Assembly: GCF_031882575.1 (NCBI RefSeq)
Contig: NZ_CP134772.1
Location: 11,001 to 75,000 of the forward strand
Direction of reading: 5' to 3'
DNA from: Pseudomonas sp. VD-NE ins
GTDB taxonomy: Bacteria; Pseudomonadota; Gammaproteobacteria; Pseudomonadales; Pseudomonadaceae
Length of the DNA stretch: 64,000 nucleotides
The first letter of the stretch is position 1. Each line of letters begins with the position of its first letter. A model generated the notes under the pieces. It saw nothing but the letters and a program-made list of their open reading frames with translations. It was not told where the DNA came from and searched no databases. This document shows positions 36,245 to 45,137 of this stretch, one piece after another. Position numbers and translations under genes: made by a program.

Positions 36245-38029
36245 TTAAGCCTGAACCAGCGGGCCGGGGTTTTTCAGGTATTGCTCGCGGATCGCCTTCG
36301 CCGACCAGTAGGTCAGTGCGGCAACCAGGCCCGTCGGGTTGTAACCCAAGCCTTGCGGGAATGCCGAGGCACCCGGAACGAAAACGTTGTGCACGTCCCA
36401 GCTCTGCAAGTAGCGGTTCAGCGCGCTCTTCTTTGGATCGGTGCCCATGATCGCGCCACCGTTAAGGTGGGTGGTCTGGTACGACGCCGTATTGAAGTGA
36501 TCGCCGACTTTCTTGCCGATCACGGCAATCGCTTTCGGCCCCATCGCTTCAGCGACCTTGCCCATTTTCTCGACCATGAAGCGGTTCATCTTGATGTCGT
36601 TTTCCTGCCAATCAAAGGTCATCCGCAGCAGCGGCAAACCGTAGGCATCGCGGTACACCGGATCGAGATCGAGGTAGTTGCCCCGGTAGGACTGATGCGC
36701 GCCGTGGGCGTCCATCGACACCTGGTGGGTGTAGTAATCGGCGGTCGCGCGTTTCCAGTCACTGCCCCAGGCCGGGGTGCCCGGCGGGTTCGAGGTGCCT
36801 GCAATCGGCCGGCTGCCGGCCTGGTTGACCCACATTGGCGAGCCGCCGACGAAGCCGTGCGGGCCGTGGTCGAAGTTGTCGGCGTTGAAATCGTCCAGCG
36901 CCACGCCGTTGCCGCCGGCGCCGATGAAGTTGTTGGTGTGGGTGTCCTTGTCGAAGAACGCCTTGATGGTCGCCATGTTCTGGTAGGCAAAGTTACGCCC
37001 GACCACGCCCTCGCCCGTGATCGGGTCGTATGGCTTGCCGATCCCGGAGAGCAGCATCAAGCGCACGTTGTGCAACTGAAACGCGCCGAGGATCACCAGA
37101 TCCGCCGGTTGCTCGATCTCGCGGCCCTGAGCGTCGATGTAGGTGACGCCAGTGGCTTTGCTTTTCGTACTGTCGAGGTTGATGCGCAGCACGTGGGCGT
37201 TGGCGCGCAGCTCGAAATTCGGCAGCGGTTTCAACGCCGGCAGAATGTTCACGTTTGGCGAAGCCTTGGAATACATGTAGCAGACATAACCGCTGCAGAA
37301 ACCGCAGAAGTTGCACGGACCCATCTGCGCGCCGTAAGGGTTGGTGTACGGCCCCGACGTATTCGCGGACGGCAGGTTGTAGGGTTTGTAACCGACTTCC
37401 GTAGCCGCTTTGCCGAACAGCTGTGCAGACACCGTGTTCTTCTGCGCTTCCAGCGGGAACGGGTTGGAGCGATCCGGGGCGTAGGGGTTGCCGCCCTTGC
37501 CCTGACCGACCAGTTGGCCTTTCACGGTCCAGGCCTGGCCCGAGGTGCCGAAGACCTTTTCGGCGAAATCGAAGAATGGCTCCAGCTCTTCATAGCTGAC
37601 GCCGAAGTCCTGAATGGTCATGTCCTTGGGGATAAAGCTTTTGCCGTAGCGCTCTTCGTAGTGGCTGCGCATGCGCAACTCGATCGGGTCGACCCGGAAG
37701 TGCACGCCCGACCAGTGCAAACCGGCGCCGCCAACACCATTGCCCGGCAGGAACGCGCCCAACTGGCGGTTCGGCAGAGCAATGTCGTTGACGCTGTGAC
37801 GGATGGTGACGGTTTCTTTCGAGATGTCCTGAAAGAGTTTTTTGCGCACGCTGTAGGTGAGTTCGTCGATCACCTGCGGATAGTTGCCGTCGGGGTAAGT
37901 GTCCTGCATCGGCCCGCGCTCCAGCGCCAGGACGTTGAGGCCCGCTTCGGTCAATTCCTTGGCCATGATCGCGCCGGTCCAGCCGAAACCGACGATAACC
38001 GCGTCAACCTTCTTCATTACCGTTGCCAT
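36245..38029 (-). CDS. gluconate 2-dehydrogenase flavoprotein subunit (GMC oxidoreductase)
   Basis: The 594-residue large subunit has an FAD-binding Rossmann motif GFGWTG (residues 14-19) and a Cys cluster CNFCGFCSGYVC (about 265-276) that in related dehydrogenases carries an iron-sulfur cluster. The C-terminal GMC active-site region has HLNGGAIMGTD and NPTGLVAALTYWSA. It oxidises D-gluconate to 2-ketogluconate in the periplasm and is exported with the Tat-bearing small subunit. The ATG at 38029 (MATVMKKVDAV) was chosen because the ORF upstream overlaps subunit 3. Confidence 0.93.
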   Translation of the reverse strand: MATVMKKVDAVIVGFGWTGAIMAKELTEAGLNVLALERGPMQDTYPDGNYPQVIDELTYSVRKKLFQDISKETVTIRHSVNDIALPNRQLGAFLPGNGVGGAGLHWSGVHFRVDPIELRMRSHYEERYGKSFIPKDMTIQDFGVSYEELEPFFDFAEKVFGTSGQAWTVKGQLVGQGKGGNPYAPDRSNPFPLEAQKNTVSAQLFGKAATEVGYKPYNLPSANTSGPYTNPYGAQMGPCNFCGFCSGYVCYMYSKASPNVNILPALKPLPNFELRANAHVLRINLDSTKSKATGVTYIDAQGREIEQPADLVILGAFQLHNVRLMLLSGIGKPYDPITGEGVVGRNFAYQNMATIKAFFDKDTHTNNFIGAGGNGVALDDFNADNFDHGPHGFVGGSPMWVNQAGSRPIAGTSNPPGTPAWGSDWKRATADYYTHQVSMDAHGAHQSYRGNYLDLDPVYRDAYGLPLLRMTFDWQENDIKMNRFMVEKMGKVAEAMGPKAIAVIGKKVGDHFNTASYQTTHLNGGAIMGTDPKKSALNRYLQSWDVHNVFVPGASAFPQGLGYNPTGLVAALTYWSAKAIREQYLKNPGPLVQA

Positions 38030-38031
38030 GC

Positions 38032-38778
38032 TTACGCCCTCTCGCCGCGAATCGAAACTGCCGGGAAGGGGTATTGCTCGTTGCGTTCCACCCAATCCAT
38101 GAAATCGGCGCGGGCGCCGGGGAAGCCGATCATGGTCCAGCCGACCATGCCTTTGTTGCCGCCGTGGATCGGGTCGCAGAAGAACCCTTCCTTGGTGTTT
38201 TGCAGCAGCAGGTTGAAGAAAATCTTCGCTGGAACGGCGTCAAACTGAGGTTTGCCGGCTTCGAGTTGCTTGAGCAAATCATCTCGGGTAGCGCTGTCTT
38301 GCTCAGCAAATACTTTACCGTTGAGGGATTTTGCCCACTGATCCGTGGCGGCGATGCCGAGGCGATAAATCTCTTTGGGCACCAGTTTGCTCTGCCAGCC
38401 CATCTCGGGCGCGGCGTCGGCGTTGAACGGGCCTTGCATGTACCACAGGGCACCGGCGGCATAAGGCGTGTTCATCTGCCGGTCGATGTATTCCGGCACG
38501 CCGGCTTCGAGCGCGCCCGGGCCTTGGGCATCGTTGGGGATCAATTGCGCGACGGCGGCATTGATGAACGCCCATTCTTCGGCGGTGAAATAGTTCGGTT
38601 GGTAGACGCTGGCGTCAGCACGAACCGGTTGTGGCGCGGGCGCAGCCGGTGCCGCTTCAGGCGCTGCTTGCAGGACGCTGCTGCCCAGACCAGTACCGGC
38701 GAGGGTGACCACTGGGATCAGGGTCAGGGATTTGCGCAAAAACTCACGCCGCGGGTTGTCTCGATCTTCATCAGACAT
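38032..38778 (-). CDS. gluconate 2-dehydrogenase subunit 3 (Tat-signal small subunit)
   Basis: The 248-residue gamma subunit has a twin-arginine signal (RREFLRKS, about residues 10-17) followed by a hydrophobic stretch. An Ala/Pro-rich linker precedes the subunit 3 domain (YFTAEEWAFINAAVAQLIPND, GVPEYIDRQMNTPY, GFFCDPIHGGNKGMVGW). It carries the flavoprotein through the Tat system. It is the first gene of the three-gene operon and ends 2 nt before the flavoprotein start. The start at 38778 places the twin-arginine signal at the N-terminus. Confidence 0.92.
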   Translation of the reverse strand: MSDEDRDNPRREFLRKSLTLIPVVTLAGTGLGSSVLQAAPEAAPAAPAPQPVRADASVYQPNYFTAEEWAFINAAVAQLIPNDAQGPGALEAGVPEYIDRQMNTPYAAGALWYMQGPFNADAAPEMGWQSKLVPKEIYRLGIAATDQWAKSLNGKVFAEQDSATRDDLLKQLEAGKPQFDAVPAKIFFNLLLQNTKEGFFCDPIHGGNKGMVGWTMIGFPGARADFMDWVERNEQYPFPAVSIRGERA

Positions 38779-38921
38779 TGGGGTGCACCTCATCAGGCAT
38801 TAGAGGACAGCCGCTTCTGCGAGCGGCTTGAGGATTTTTCGTCGCGACGACAGCGGTCTGACCCAGGAAAAGGGGACGCGCCTGCAACATCATGTGACAA
38901 ATGGTAGCAGGCTAAGCTTCT

Positions 38922-38939
38922 CGATGAACCGATTCATCG
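38922..38939. promoter_or_regulatory. candidate operator upstream of the gluconate dehydrogenase operon
   Basis: CGATGAA-CCGA-TTCATCG is a perfect inverted repeat about 144 nt upstream of the first gene. The TGAA...TTCA halves resemble LacI/PtxS-type operators of pseudomonad sugar-acid genes. The rest of 38779-39083 holds no gene. Confidence 0.4.
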
Positions 38940-39083
38940 GAAAAAAACAGCGGTTTTCTGAGTGGCTGTGCATGAAACCGTGCCGATTCACGATTCTTTG
39001 ACAAGCGCCTCACAGGGCTTTGACCGCGCAACGCCGAAGCTGCGGTTCCTATCACCGATGAACCCCGACACGGTTACCCCAGC

Positions 39084-39728
39084 ATGTCCCGAGTGCGTTT
39101 GTTTCCTGCTTTGTGTTTATCGCTTGTTGCGCTGTTGCACTGGCTGCCTGCCCGGGCTGCGGCGACAGCGACGGCCCGTCCCGCTGATTGGGCGCAACCG
39201 GTCGAAGTGCAATACAACCTGTTCCAGATGTCGCCGACGCTCTATCGCAGCGCATTGCCGGATGGCGGCGCGGTGCCGTTGCTGAAAAATCTCAAGGTCG
39301 CCACGGTGATCAACTTCCTCCCGGAAGCCGACAGCAACTGGTTGTCCGAGCCGGGCATTAATCAGGTGCAACTGCCGTATCGCACCAATCACGTCGACGA
39401 CGCCGATGTGCTCAAGACCTTGCGGGCTATTCAGGCTGCCGAAGCCAACGGCCCGGTGCTGATGCATTGCAAACACGGTTCCGACCGTACGGGCCTGATG
39501 GCGGCGATGTATCGCGTGGTGGTACAGGGCTGGAGCAAAGAGGATGCCTTGAGCGAGATGACCCAGGGCGGATTTGGCGAGAGTGGGCACTTCCGCGACA
39601 GCGTGCGCTACGTGATGCAGGCCGATGTCGACAAACTGCGCACGGCGCTGGCCAATGGCGATTGCAGCACCAGCGCGTTCGCTACCTGCTCGATGAAGAG
39701 CTGGTTTCAGTCAGTCAATCTGAAGTGA
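39084..39728 (+). CDS. periplasmic dual-specificity/tyrosine phosphatase-like protein
   Basis: The 214-residue protein has a signal peptide of about 25 residues (LPARA) and a cysteine-based phosphatase domain. The P-loop HCKHGSDRTG (about residues 125-134) gives the C-X5-R signature, and Asp-bearing HVDDADVL upstream could supply the general acid. The fold resembles fungal-type SIW14/DSP phosphatases. An exported location is unusual for such enzymes. The substrate is unknown. It converges with the zinc-ribbon gene, with a shared terminator between them. Confidence 0.85.
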   Translation: MSRVRLFPALCLSLVALLHWLPARAAATATARPADWAQPVEVQYNLFQMSPTLYRSALPDGGAVPLLKNLKVATVINFLPEADSNWLSEPGINQVQLPYRTNHVDDADVLKTLRAIQAAEANGPVLMHCKHGSDRTGLMAAMYRVVVQGWSKEDALSEMTQGGFGESGHFRDSVRYVMQADVDKLRTALANGDCSTSAFATCSMKSWFQSVNLK

Positions 39729-39733
39729 AGACA

Positions 39734-39762
39734 ACCTCCCACCGCATTGCGCGGAGGGAGGT
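39734..39762. terminator. bidirectional terminator-like hairpin
   Basis: ACCTCCCACCGC pairs with GCGGAGGGAGGT (one mismatch) between the convergent phosphatase and zinc-ribbon genes. No long T run follows. Confidence 0.55.
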
Positions 39763-39773
39763 CATGTTGCGAC

Positions 39774-40061
39774 TCAGTCTTCGGTCTTCTTTTTGAGCTT
39801 CGGATTCGGGAAGAACTGCACCGCCTGTACCGTCTTGTCTGGCGCGGGTTTGTTCAGCGCGCTGGTGTTGACCCGCGTGCCCAGTTCTTTCGGTACCGAC
39901 AGACCTTGCTCGTTCAGCGTATCGGAGTAACCGCAAGCCACACATTCACGGTGCGGCACGCTGTCTTCGTTCCACATCATCAACTTGTCCGGCTCGCTGC
40001 ACGCCGGGCAGACCGCCCCGGCGATAAAACGTTTTTTGGTAATCACAGGCCCCTCACTCAT
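39774..40061 (-). CDS. YheV family zinc-ribbon protein
   Basis: The 95-residue cytosolic protein has two Cys pairs, CPAC (about residues 18-21) and CVAC (about 40-43), forming a zinc ribbon, then a basic tail (NPKLKKKTED). Its ATG overlaps the stop of prlC (ATGA), the same prlC-yheV arrangement seen in other gammaproteobacteria. The function is unknown; co-translation with the oligopeptidase is likely. Confidence 0.88.
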   Translation of the reverse strand: MSEGPVITKKRFIAGAVCPACSEPDKLMMWNEDSVPHRECVACGYSDTLNEQGLSVPKELGTRVNTSALNKPAPDKTVQAVQFFPNPKLKKKTED

Positions 40062-42109
40062 GCTGCCGCGTCCTCACTGAGGCCGCTGTGGCGCAACAGT
40101 GCGTCAATCGACGGCTCACGACCACGGAAGTCGACGAACAGCACCATCGGTGCCTGCGAACCGCCGCGCGCCAGAATCGCTTCGCGGAACGCGCGACCGG
40201 TTTCAGCGTTGAGCACGCCGTCTTCTTCAAACTTCGAGAAGGCATCCGCCGACAGCACTTCAGCCCACTTGTAGCTGTAGTAACCCGCCGCGTAACCGCC
40301 GGCGAAGATGTGCGCGAAGCTGTTCGGGAAGCGGTTATAGGCCGGCGGACGCATCACCGACACCTCGTCACGCACGCCCTCGAGCACTTGCAGCGGACTG
40401 CGGCCGTCACCGTGGGTGGCGTGCAATTCGAAGTCGAACAGCGAGAACTCGAGCTGACGGACCATCATCAGGCCGGACTGGAAATTTTTCGCCGCGAGCA
40501 TTTTTTCCAGCAGATCCTGCGGCAGCGGCTCGCCGCTTTCGTAATGACCGGAAATCAGCGCGAGGCCTTCCGGCTCCCAGCACCAGTTTTCCATGAACTG
40601 GCTTGGCAACTCGACCGCATCCCACGCCACGCCGTTGATCCCGGAAACGCCGGCGTGATCCACGCGGGTCAGCAGGTGATGCAGGCCATGGCCGAACTCG
40701 TGGAACAGCGTGGTCACTTCATCGTGGGTCAGCAGCGCTGGTTTGCCGCTGTCGGCCGGAGTGAAGTTGCACACCAGATTGGCCACCGGGCTTTGCAGTA
40801 CGCCATCAACCGTGCGGCGACGGTCGCGGGCGCCGTCCATCCACGCACCGCCACGCTTGTTGGCGCGGGCATAGAGGTCGAAGAAGAAGCGGCCGACGTG
40901 CTGACCGTTTTCCTTGATCTCGAACAGGCGCACGTCCGGGTGCCAGGTATCGAAGCCTTTCTGCTCGGCGATTTCGATGCCGTACAGACGCTGGACGATG
41001 GCAAACAGGCCGCCCAGCACTTTGTCGATCGGGAAGTAAGCGCGCAGGGTTTCCTGAGCAACGCTGTAGCGTTGTTCACGCAGCTTCTCGCCGTAGAAAC
41101 CGCTGTCCCAGCTTTGCAGATCGGCGCAGCCCTGTTCGGCGGCGTAGGCGCGTAGCTGTTGCAGATCCTGCGCAGCAAACGGCTTGCTGCGCTTGGCCAG
41201 ATCGCGCAGGAAGCTCAGCACCTGATCGCTGGAGTCGGCCATTTTGGTGGCCAGGCTCAGCTCGGAGAAGCTGGCAAAACCCAGCAACTTGGCCAGTTCC
41301 TGACGCAGGTCGAGGATCTCTTCCATCACCGGGCCGTTGTCGTTCTGACCGGCGTTCGGGCCTTGATCCGAGGCGCGGGTGCAGTAGGCGGCGTAGACTT
41401 CTTCACGCAGCGCACGATCTTGCGCGTAGGTCATCACCGCGTAGTAGCTCGGAAATTCCAGGGTGATCAGCCAGCCATCCAGGCCTTTGGCCTGTGCGGC
41501 GGCAGCCATTTGCGCCTTGGCCGAATCGGTCAGGCCGGCGAGGGCGGCTTCGTCGGTGACGTGCTTGGTCCACGCCTGCGTGGCGTCGAGCAGTTGATTG
41601 GAGAAGCGGCTGCCCAGCTCGGACAGTTTGCTCTGCACTTCGGCGTAGCGCTTCTGTTCGGCTTCCGGCAGGTCGATACCCGACAGACGGAAGTCACGCA
41701 GGGCGTGTTCCAGAATAGTCTTTTGCGCCACGTCGAAACCAGCGGCTTCCGGGCTGTTGGCCAGCGCTTCATAAGCCTGGAACAGCTCGCGGTTCTGGCC
41801 CATCTCGGTGGAGTAGGCGCTCAGGGCAGGCAGGCACGACTCGTAGGCTTCGCGAAGCTCGGCGCTGTTGCACACGGCGTTGAGGTGGCTGACCGGGCTC
41901 CAGGCAGCGCCGAGACGGTCATTGAGTTCGTCCATCGCCAGTACCAGGCCGGCCCAGGTCGGGTTCTGGCCTTGGGTCTTGAGGATTTCGGCGATGGCGG
42001 CGCGGTTGTCGGCCAGGATCGTTTCGATGGCGGGCAGGACGTGTTCGGCACGGATCGTGGAGAACGGTGGCAGGTCGTAGGACTGCAGCAGAGGGTTGTT
42101 CACGCTCAC
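40058..42109 (-). CDS. prlC: oligopeptidase A
   Basis: The 683-residue M3 family zinc metallopeptidase degrades short peptides, including cleaved signal peptides, in the cytosol. The active site HEFGHGLHHLL (HExxH, about residue 465) and the downstream Glu in a helix are intact. I chose the GTG at 42109 (MSVNNPLLQSYDLPPFS) because AAGGTG lies 6 nt upstream and it matches homologues; a GTG at 42118 would add three residues. It is divergent from the gamma-carbonic-anhydrase-like gene. Confidence 0.95.
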   Translation of the reverse strand: MSVNNPLLQSYDLPPFSTIRAEHVLPAIETILADNRAAIAEILKTQGQNPTWAGLVLAMDELNDRLGAAWSPVSHLNAVCNSAELREAYESCLPALSAYSTEMGQNRELFQAYEALANSPEAAGFDVAQKTILEHALRDFRLSGIDLPEAEQKRYAEVQSKLSELGSRFSNQLLDATQAWTKHVTDEAALAGLTDSAKAQMAAAAQAKGLDGWLITLEFPSYYAVMTYAQDRALREEVYAAYCTRASDQGPNAGQNDNGPVMEEILDLRQELAKLLGFASFSELSLATKMADSSDQVLSFLRDLAKRSKPFAAQDLQQLRAYAAEQGCADLQSWDSGFYGEKLREQRYSVAQETLRAYFPIDKVLGGLFAIVQRLYGIEIAEQKGFDTWHPDVRLFEIKENGQHVGRFFFDLYARANKRGGAWMDGARDRRRTVDGVLQSPVANLVCNFTPADSGKPALLTHDEVTTLFHEFGHGLHHLLTRVDHAGVSGINGVAWDAVELPSQFMENWCWEPEGLALISGHYESGEPLPQDLLEKMLAAKNFQSGLMMVRQLEFSLFDFELHATHGDGRSPLQVLEGVRDEVSVMRPPAYNRFPNSFAHIFAGGYAAGYYSYKWAEVLSADAFSKFEEDGVLNAETGRAFREAILARGGSQAPMVLFVDFRGREPSIDALLRHSGLSEDAAA

Positions 42110-42197
42110 GGTTGGCACCTTGGCTGGGGAAACATTGCCCCATCTTAATTACAATCGGCATCATCCGCAGCTATCGGCGACAGAGAGAGAAATTATC

Positions 42198-42743
42198 GTG
42201 TCCGTTCGCAAGTACCAGAATCACACCCCCAGCCTGAGCAAAGGCGCATTTGTCGACGCCTCGGCGGTGGTGATCGGCGACGTCGAAATCGGTGAAGACA
42301 GCTCGGTCTGGCCGCTGACCGTGATCCGCGGCGACATGCACCGCATCCGCATCGGCGCGCGCACCAGCGTCCAGGACGGCTGCGTGTTGCACATCACCCA
42401 CGCCGGCCCGTTCAATCCGGACGGCTTCCCGCTGCTGATTGGCGATGACGTGACCATCGCCCACAAAGTCATGCTGCATGGCTGCACCGTCGGCAGCCGC
42501 GTGTTGATCGGCATGGGCAGCATCGTCATGGACGGCGCGGTGGTTGAGGACGACGTGATCATCGGCGCCGGCAGCCTGGTGCCGCCGGGCAAGCGCCTTG
42601 AAAGCGGCTTCCTTTATGTCGGCAGTCCGGTGAAACAGATCCGTCCGTTGAGCGACAAGGAAAACGCCTTCTTCACCTACAGCGCCGCCAATTACGTGAA
42701 GCTCAAGGACCTGCATCTGGCCGAAGGCTACGAAACACTCTGA
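42198..42743 (+). CDS. gamma-carbonic anhydrase family protein (left-handed beta-helix)
   Basis: The 181-residue protein has hexapeptide-repeat strands (VVIGDVEIGEDSSVWPLTVIRGDMHRIRIG, VLIGMGSIVMDGAVVEDDVIIGAGSLV) and the metal-ligand His positions (CVLHITH, TIAHKVMLHGC) of the YrdA/CaiE/gamma-CA group. Homologues bind zinc, but many lack carbonic anhydrase activity. The start is GTG at 42198 with GAGAGA upstream. The HAD phosphatase gene follows after 29 nt and is probably co-transcribed. Confidence 0.92.
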   Translation: MSVRKYQNHTPSLSKGAFVDASAVVIGDVEIGEDSSVWPLTVIRGDMHRIRIGARTSVQDGCVLHITHAGPFNPDGFPLLIGDDVTIAHKVMLHGCTVGSRVLIGMGSIVMDGAVVEDDVIIGAGSLVPPGKRLESGFLYVGSPVKQIRPLSDKENAFFTYSAANYVKLKDLHLAEGYETL

Positions 42744-42772
42744 ATCGAATTCGCGACTGCTCAGGAATACCC

Positions 42773-43423
42773 ATGCATTACCAAACCGTACTGTTCGACC
42801 TCGATGGCACCCTGACCGACCCGCGTGAGGGCATCACCCGTTCGATCCAGTTTGCCCTCGCCAGGCTTGGCATCGATGAGCCGGATTTGACCAAACTGGA
42901 ACACTTCATCGGCCCGCCGTTGTTGCAGGCGTTTATGCAGTTCTATGAGTTTGACGAGGCCAAGGCGTGGCAGGCGGTGAATTTCTATCGTGAGCGCTTC
43001 AAGGTCACTGGCCTGTATGAGAACCGTGTGTTCGAAGGTGTTACGCCGTTGCTGGAAACCCTGAGCGGGCAGGGCCGGCAGCTGTATATCGCGACTTCGA
43101 AACCGTGGGAATTTGCCCGCGAGATTGCCCGGCACTTCGACTTCGCCCGGCATTTCAAGGTGATCTACGGCAGTGAACTGGATGGCACGCGGACCAACAA
43201 GGTTGAGTTGATTGCGCATCTGATCAAGGAAGAAGGGCTGGATCCGGCGGATACGCTGATGATTGGCGATCGCAAGCATGACTTGATCGGGGCGCGCAGC
43301 AACGGTCTGGATGCGGCGGCGGTCGGTTATGGGTTTGGCAGTTTTGAAGAGTTGAATGCCGAGGCGCCGGCTTATCACTTTGAAACGCTGGACGAATTGC
43401 ATCAGGCGTTTCTGCAGCGCTGA
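42773..43423 (+). CDS. HAD-superfamily phosphatase (phosphoglycolate phosphatase-like)
   Basis: The 216-residue cytosolic enzyme has motif I DLDGTLTD (about residues 9-16, nucleophile and acid Asp), motif II ATSKP (about 105-109), a Lys (NKVE) and motif IV IGDRKHD (about 164-170). An alpha-helical cap follows motif I, as in Gph/PpaX proteins. The physiological substrate is uncertain. Confidence 0.92.
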   Translation: MHYQTVLFDLDGTLTDPREGITRSIQFALARLGIDEPDLTKLEHFIGPPLLQAFMQFYEFDEAKAWQAVNFYRERFKVTGLYENRVFEGVTPLLETLSGQGRQLYIATSKPWEFAREIARHFDFARHFKVIYGSELDGTRTNKVELIAHLIKEEGLDPADTLMIGDRKHDLIGARSNGLDAAAVGYGFGSFEELNAEAPAYHFETLDELHQAFLQR

Positions 43424-43432
43424 TCCGTACGC

Positions 43433-43517
43433 TATCGCTGGCAAGCCAGCTCCCACAGGTGAGCGATGTACTCAAGTCCAACGGTGTCCCTGTGGGAGCT
43501 GGCTTGCCAGCGATGAG
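43433..43517. repeat. REPIN of the GTGGGAGCTGGCTTGCCAGC type
   Basis: Facing copies at 43433-43460 and 43488-43517 form an inverted pair with a 27-nt spacer. The sequence differs from the CGAGCCTGCTCG type, so it belongs to another REP subgroup. It lies between convergent genes. Confidence 0.88.
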
Positions 43518-43523
43518 GCCAGT

Positions 43524-44615
43524 TCAGCCACTGAAGGCTTGAGAGTCTGCCAACGCTTTCAGCGCCGCCTTACGCTCAGCCACCGGCAGCCCACCCAACT
43601 TCTCTACCTCCGCATAAAACCTCAGCCAATCCCCTCCGTTATTTTTGAACAACGCCGCAAACGCCGGCACCCACTGGTCATAAAGTCCAAACGGCAGCAA
43701 TCGCGCATTGTTCAGCGGCGTATTCACCCAAGCGTCATAACGCTTGTCCCCGGCCCACTGGCTGTCCCTCATCAGCCGATAATCCCGGCGAAACTGTTCG
43801 AACTCGGCTGCTTTGTGTTCGCGCATTTGCTCAACCGGTATTGACTGCGCGTAGAGCTTTTCCAGCCGTGAGCGGGTATCGAGGACCAATTCAATAAACT
43901 GATCGCGCTGCTTCAGCCGTGAATCGGTATCCGCCGGCAACCCGCGAAACGCCCGCCACTGCCGCGTGCCTTCCTGCTCGACAAACGTGGCAAAGGATTC
44001 GTTGAATTCGGTGTCGTCCTTCACATAGAAACGCTGGTGCGCCAGCTCGTGAAAGATCAGCGTGGCCAGGCGCTCGTCGCCCCAGCCCATCATCGAATTG
44101 AGGATCGGGTCGTTGAACCAGCCGAGCGTCGAGTAAGCCTCAACACCGCCAATCGAAACATCCATGCCCTGCAGGCGCTGGATTGCCGCTTCGCCTCGCG
44201 CGGCGCTCTGACTGTAATAGCCGCGATAGGCCACACACCCGGCAATCGGGAAGCAATGGTTTTGCGGCGTCAGGGAGAACTCCTGCGTGGCAAACACATT
44301 CCACACGACGTACGGGCGATGGATATCGGCGTAAAGGCGATAGCTCTGGTTATCCGGCAAATGCAGATGCTCGCTGGCAAAGGCGCGGGCCTTCTGCGAT
44401 TGAGCCAAGTGTGCGCGCAGTGTCGCGTCGCGATTCGGGTCGTTGATCACCTTTTCCACAGGCTCTCGCGCCCGTAGCAATTGCAGCTGACCGCTGGCCA
44501 ACTGGCTGTAATAGCTGACGCTGGCGCAACCGTTGAGCAACAAAAACAACACACCCGGAAACAAAACCCGAAAAACGCGATCAAGTAACCCAAGGCTTGG
44601 AAACGGCCTGATCAA
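43524..44615 (-). CDS. predicted zinc aminopeptidase, lipoprotein (PF10023 type)
   Basis: The 363-residue protein has a lipoprotein signal with lipobox LNGC (Cys about residue 29). The zinc-peptidase motif HELAHQ (about 187-192) is followed by NESFATFVEQEG (about 204-215), which supplies the third ligand, as in the putative aminopeptidase family. It is predicted to be anchored in the cell envelope facing the periplasm. The peptide substrate is unknown. Confidence 0.88.
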   Translation of the reverse strand: MIRPFPSLGLLDRVFRVLFPGVLFLLLNGCASVSYYSQLASGQLQLLRAREPVEKVINDPNRDATLRAHLAQSQKARAFASEHLHLPDNQSYRLYADIHRPYVVWNVFATQEFSLTPQNHCFPIAGCVAYRGYYSQSAARGEAAIQRLQGMDVSIGGVEAYSTLGWFNDPILNSMMGWGDERLATLIFHELAHQRFYVKDDTEFNESFATFVEQEGTRQWRAFRGLPADTDSRLKQRDQFIELVLDTRSRLEKLYAQSIPVEQMREHKAAEFEQFRRDYRLMRDSQWAGDKRYDAWVNTPLNNARLLPFGLYDQWVPAFAALFKNNGGDWLRFYAEVEKLGGLPVAERKAALKALADSQAFSG

Positions 44616-44674
44616 AATAAGAAATCCCCCGGAGAGTCTGTCCGCAAGACTATCCCGCCTTAAGGAGCACCGCT

Positions 44675-45097
44675 ATGCGCATGTTGATGCTGTCAGGAGG
44701 CCTGCTGACGCTGGCCGGTTGTGCCGGATTCGGAATGCCCGATCCTGACCCTTCGCAAGCCTGGATCGATCTCGATGCCCGGCAACAGGACACGGCGCTG
44801 CAAGCGTTGCAGGTTGATACTCAGGCGACCGCCGACAAACGCTATTTTGAAGTGCAGCCCGGCAGCCATGAGTTGAAAGTGCGTTATCAATTTCCAGTGG
44901 AGGCGACCAACATCGGTCCCGACGCTGAACCGCTGTGGCGCGATTGCCAGTTGAGTGTGAAATTCAAGGATTTCAATGCCGGTCAGCGATACCAGTTACA
45001 GGCTGGCAGTATCGGTTTCCGCCCTTGGGCCAAGCTCTATGACGAGCAGCGCAAGGTGGTAGGCCAGGGCACACCGGCAGGCTGTCAGCGCACCTGA
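44675..45097 (+). CDS. small lipoprotein, paralogue of the next gene
   Basis: The 140-residue protein has lipobox LAGC (Cys about residue 16). The conserved core KRYFEVQPGSHELKVRYQF...GQRYQLQAGSIGFRPWAKLYDEQRKVVG closely parallels the downstream protein (GRYFQVTPGSHELRVRFDF...GQRYVLEGRSLAFTPSARLYNAKREIV). Predicted outer-membrane lipoprotein; no function is known to me. Confidence 0.85.
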   Translation: MRMLMLSGGLLTLAGCAGFGMPDPDPSQAWIDLDARQQDTALQALQVDTQATADKRYFEVQPGSHELKVRYQFPVEATNIGPDAEPLWRDCQLSVKFKDFNAGQRYQLQAGSIGFRPWAKLYDEQRKVVGQGTPAGCQRT

Positions 45098-45137
45098 TCG
45101 GCGCTATGCTGAGTATTCGGATCCGTGGATATTCATC

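Noticed and set aside
34775..38248. 1157-codon open frame on the plus strand opposite the gluconate dehydrogenase operon
   Set aside because: It spans three recognised genes on the minus strand, is rich in His/Arg/Val as antisense frames of GC-rich genes are, and shows no motif.
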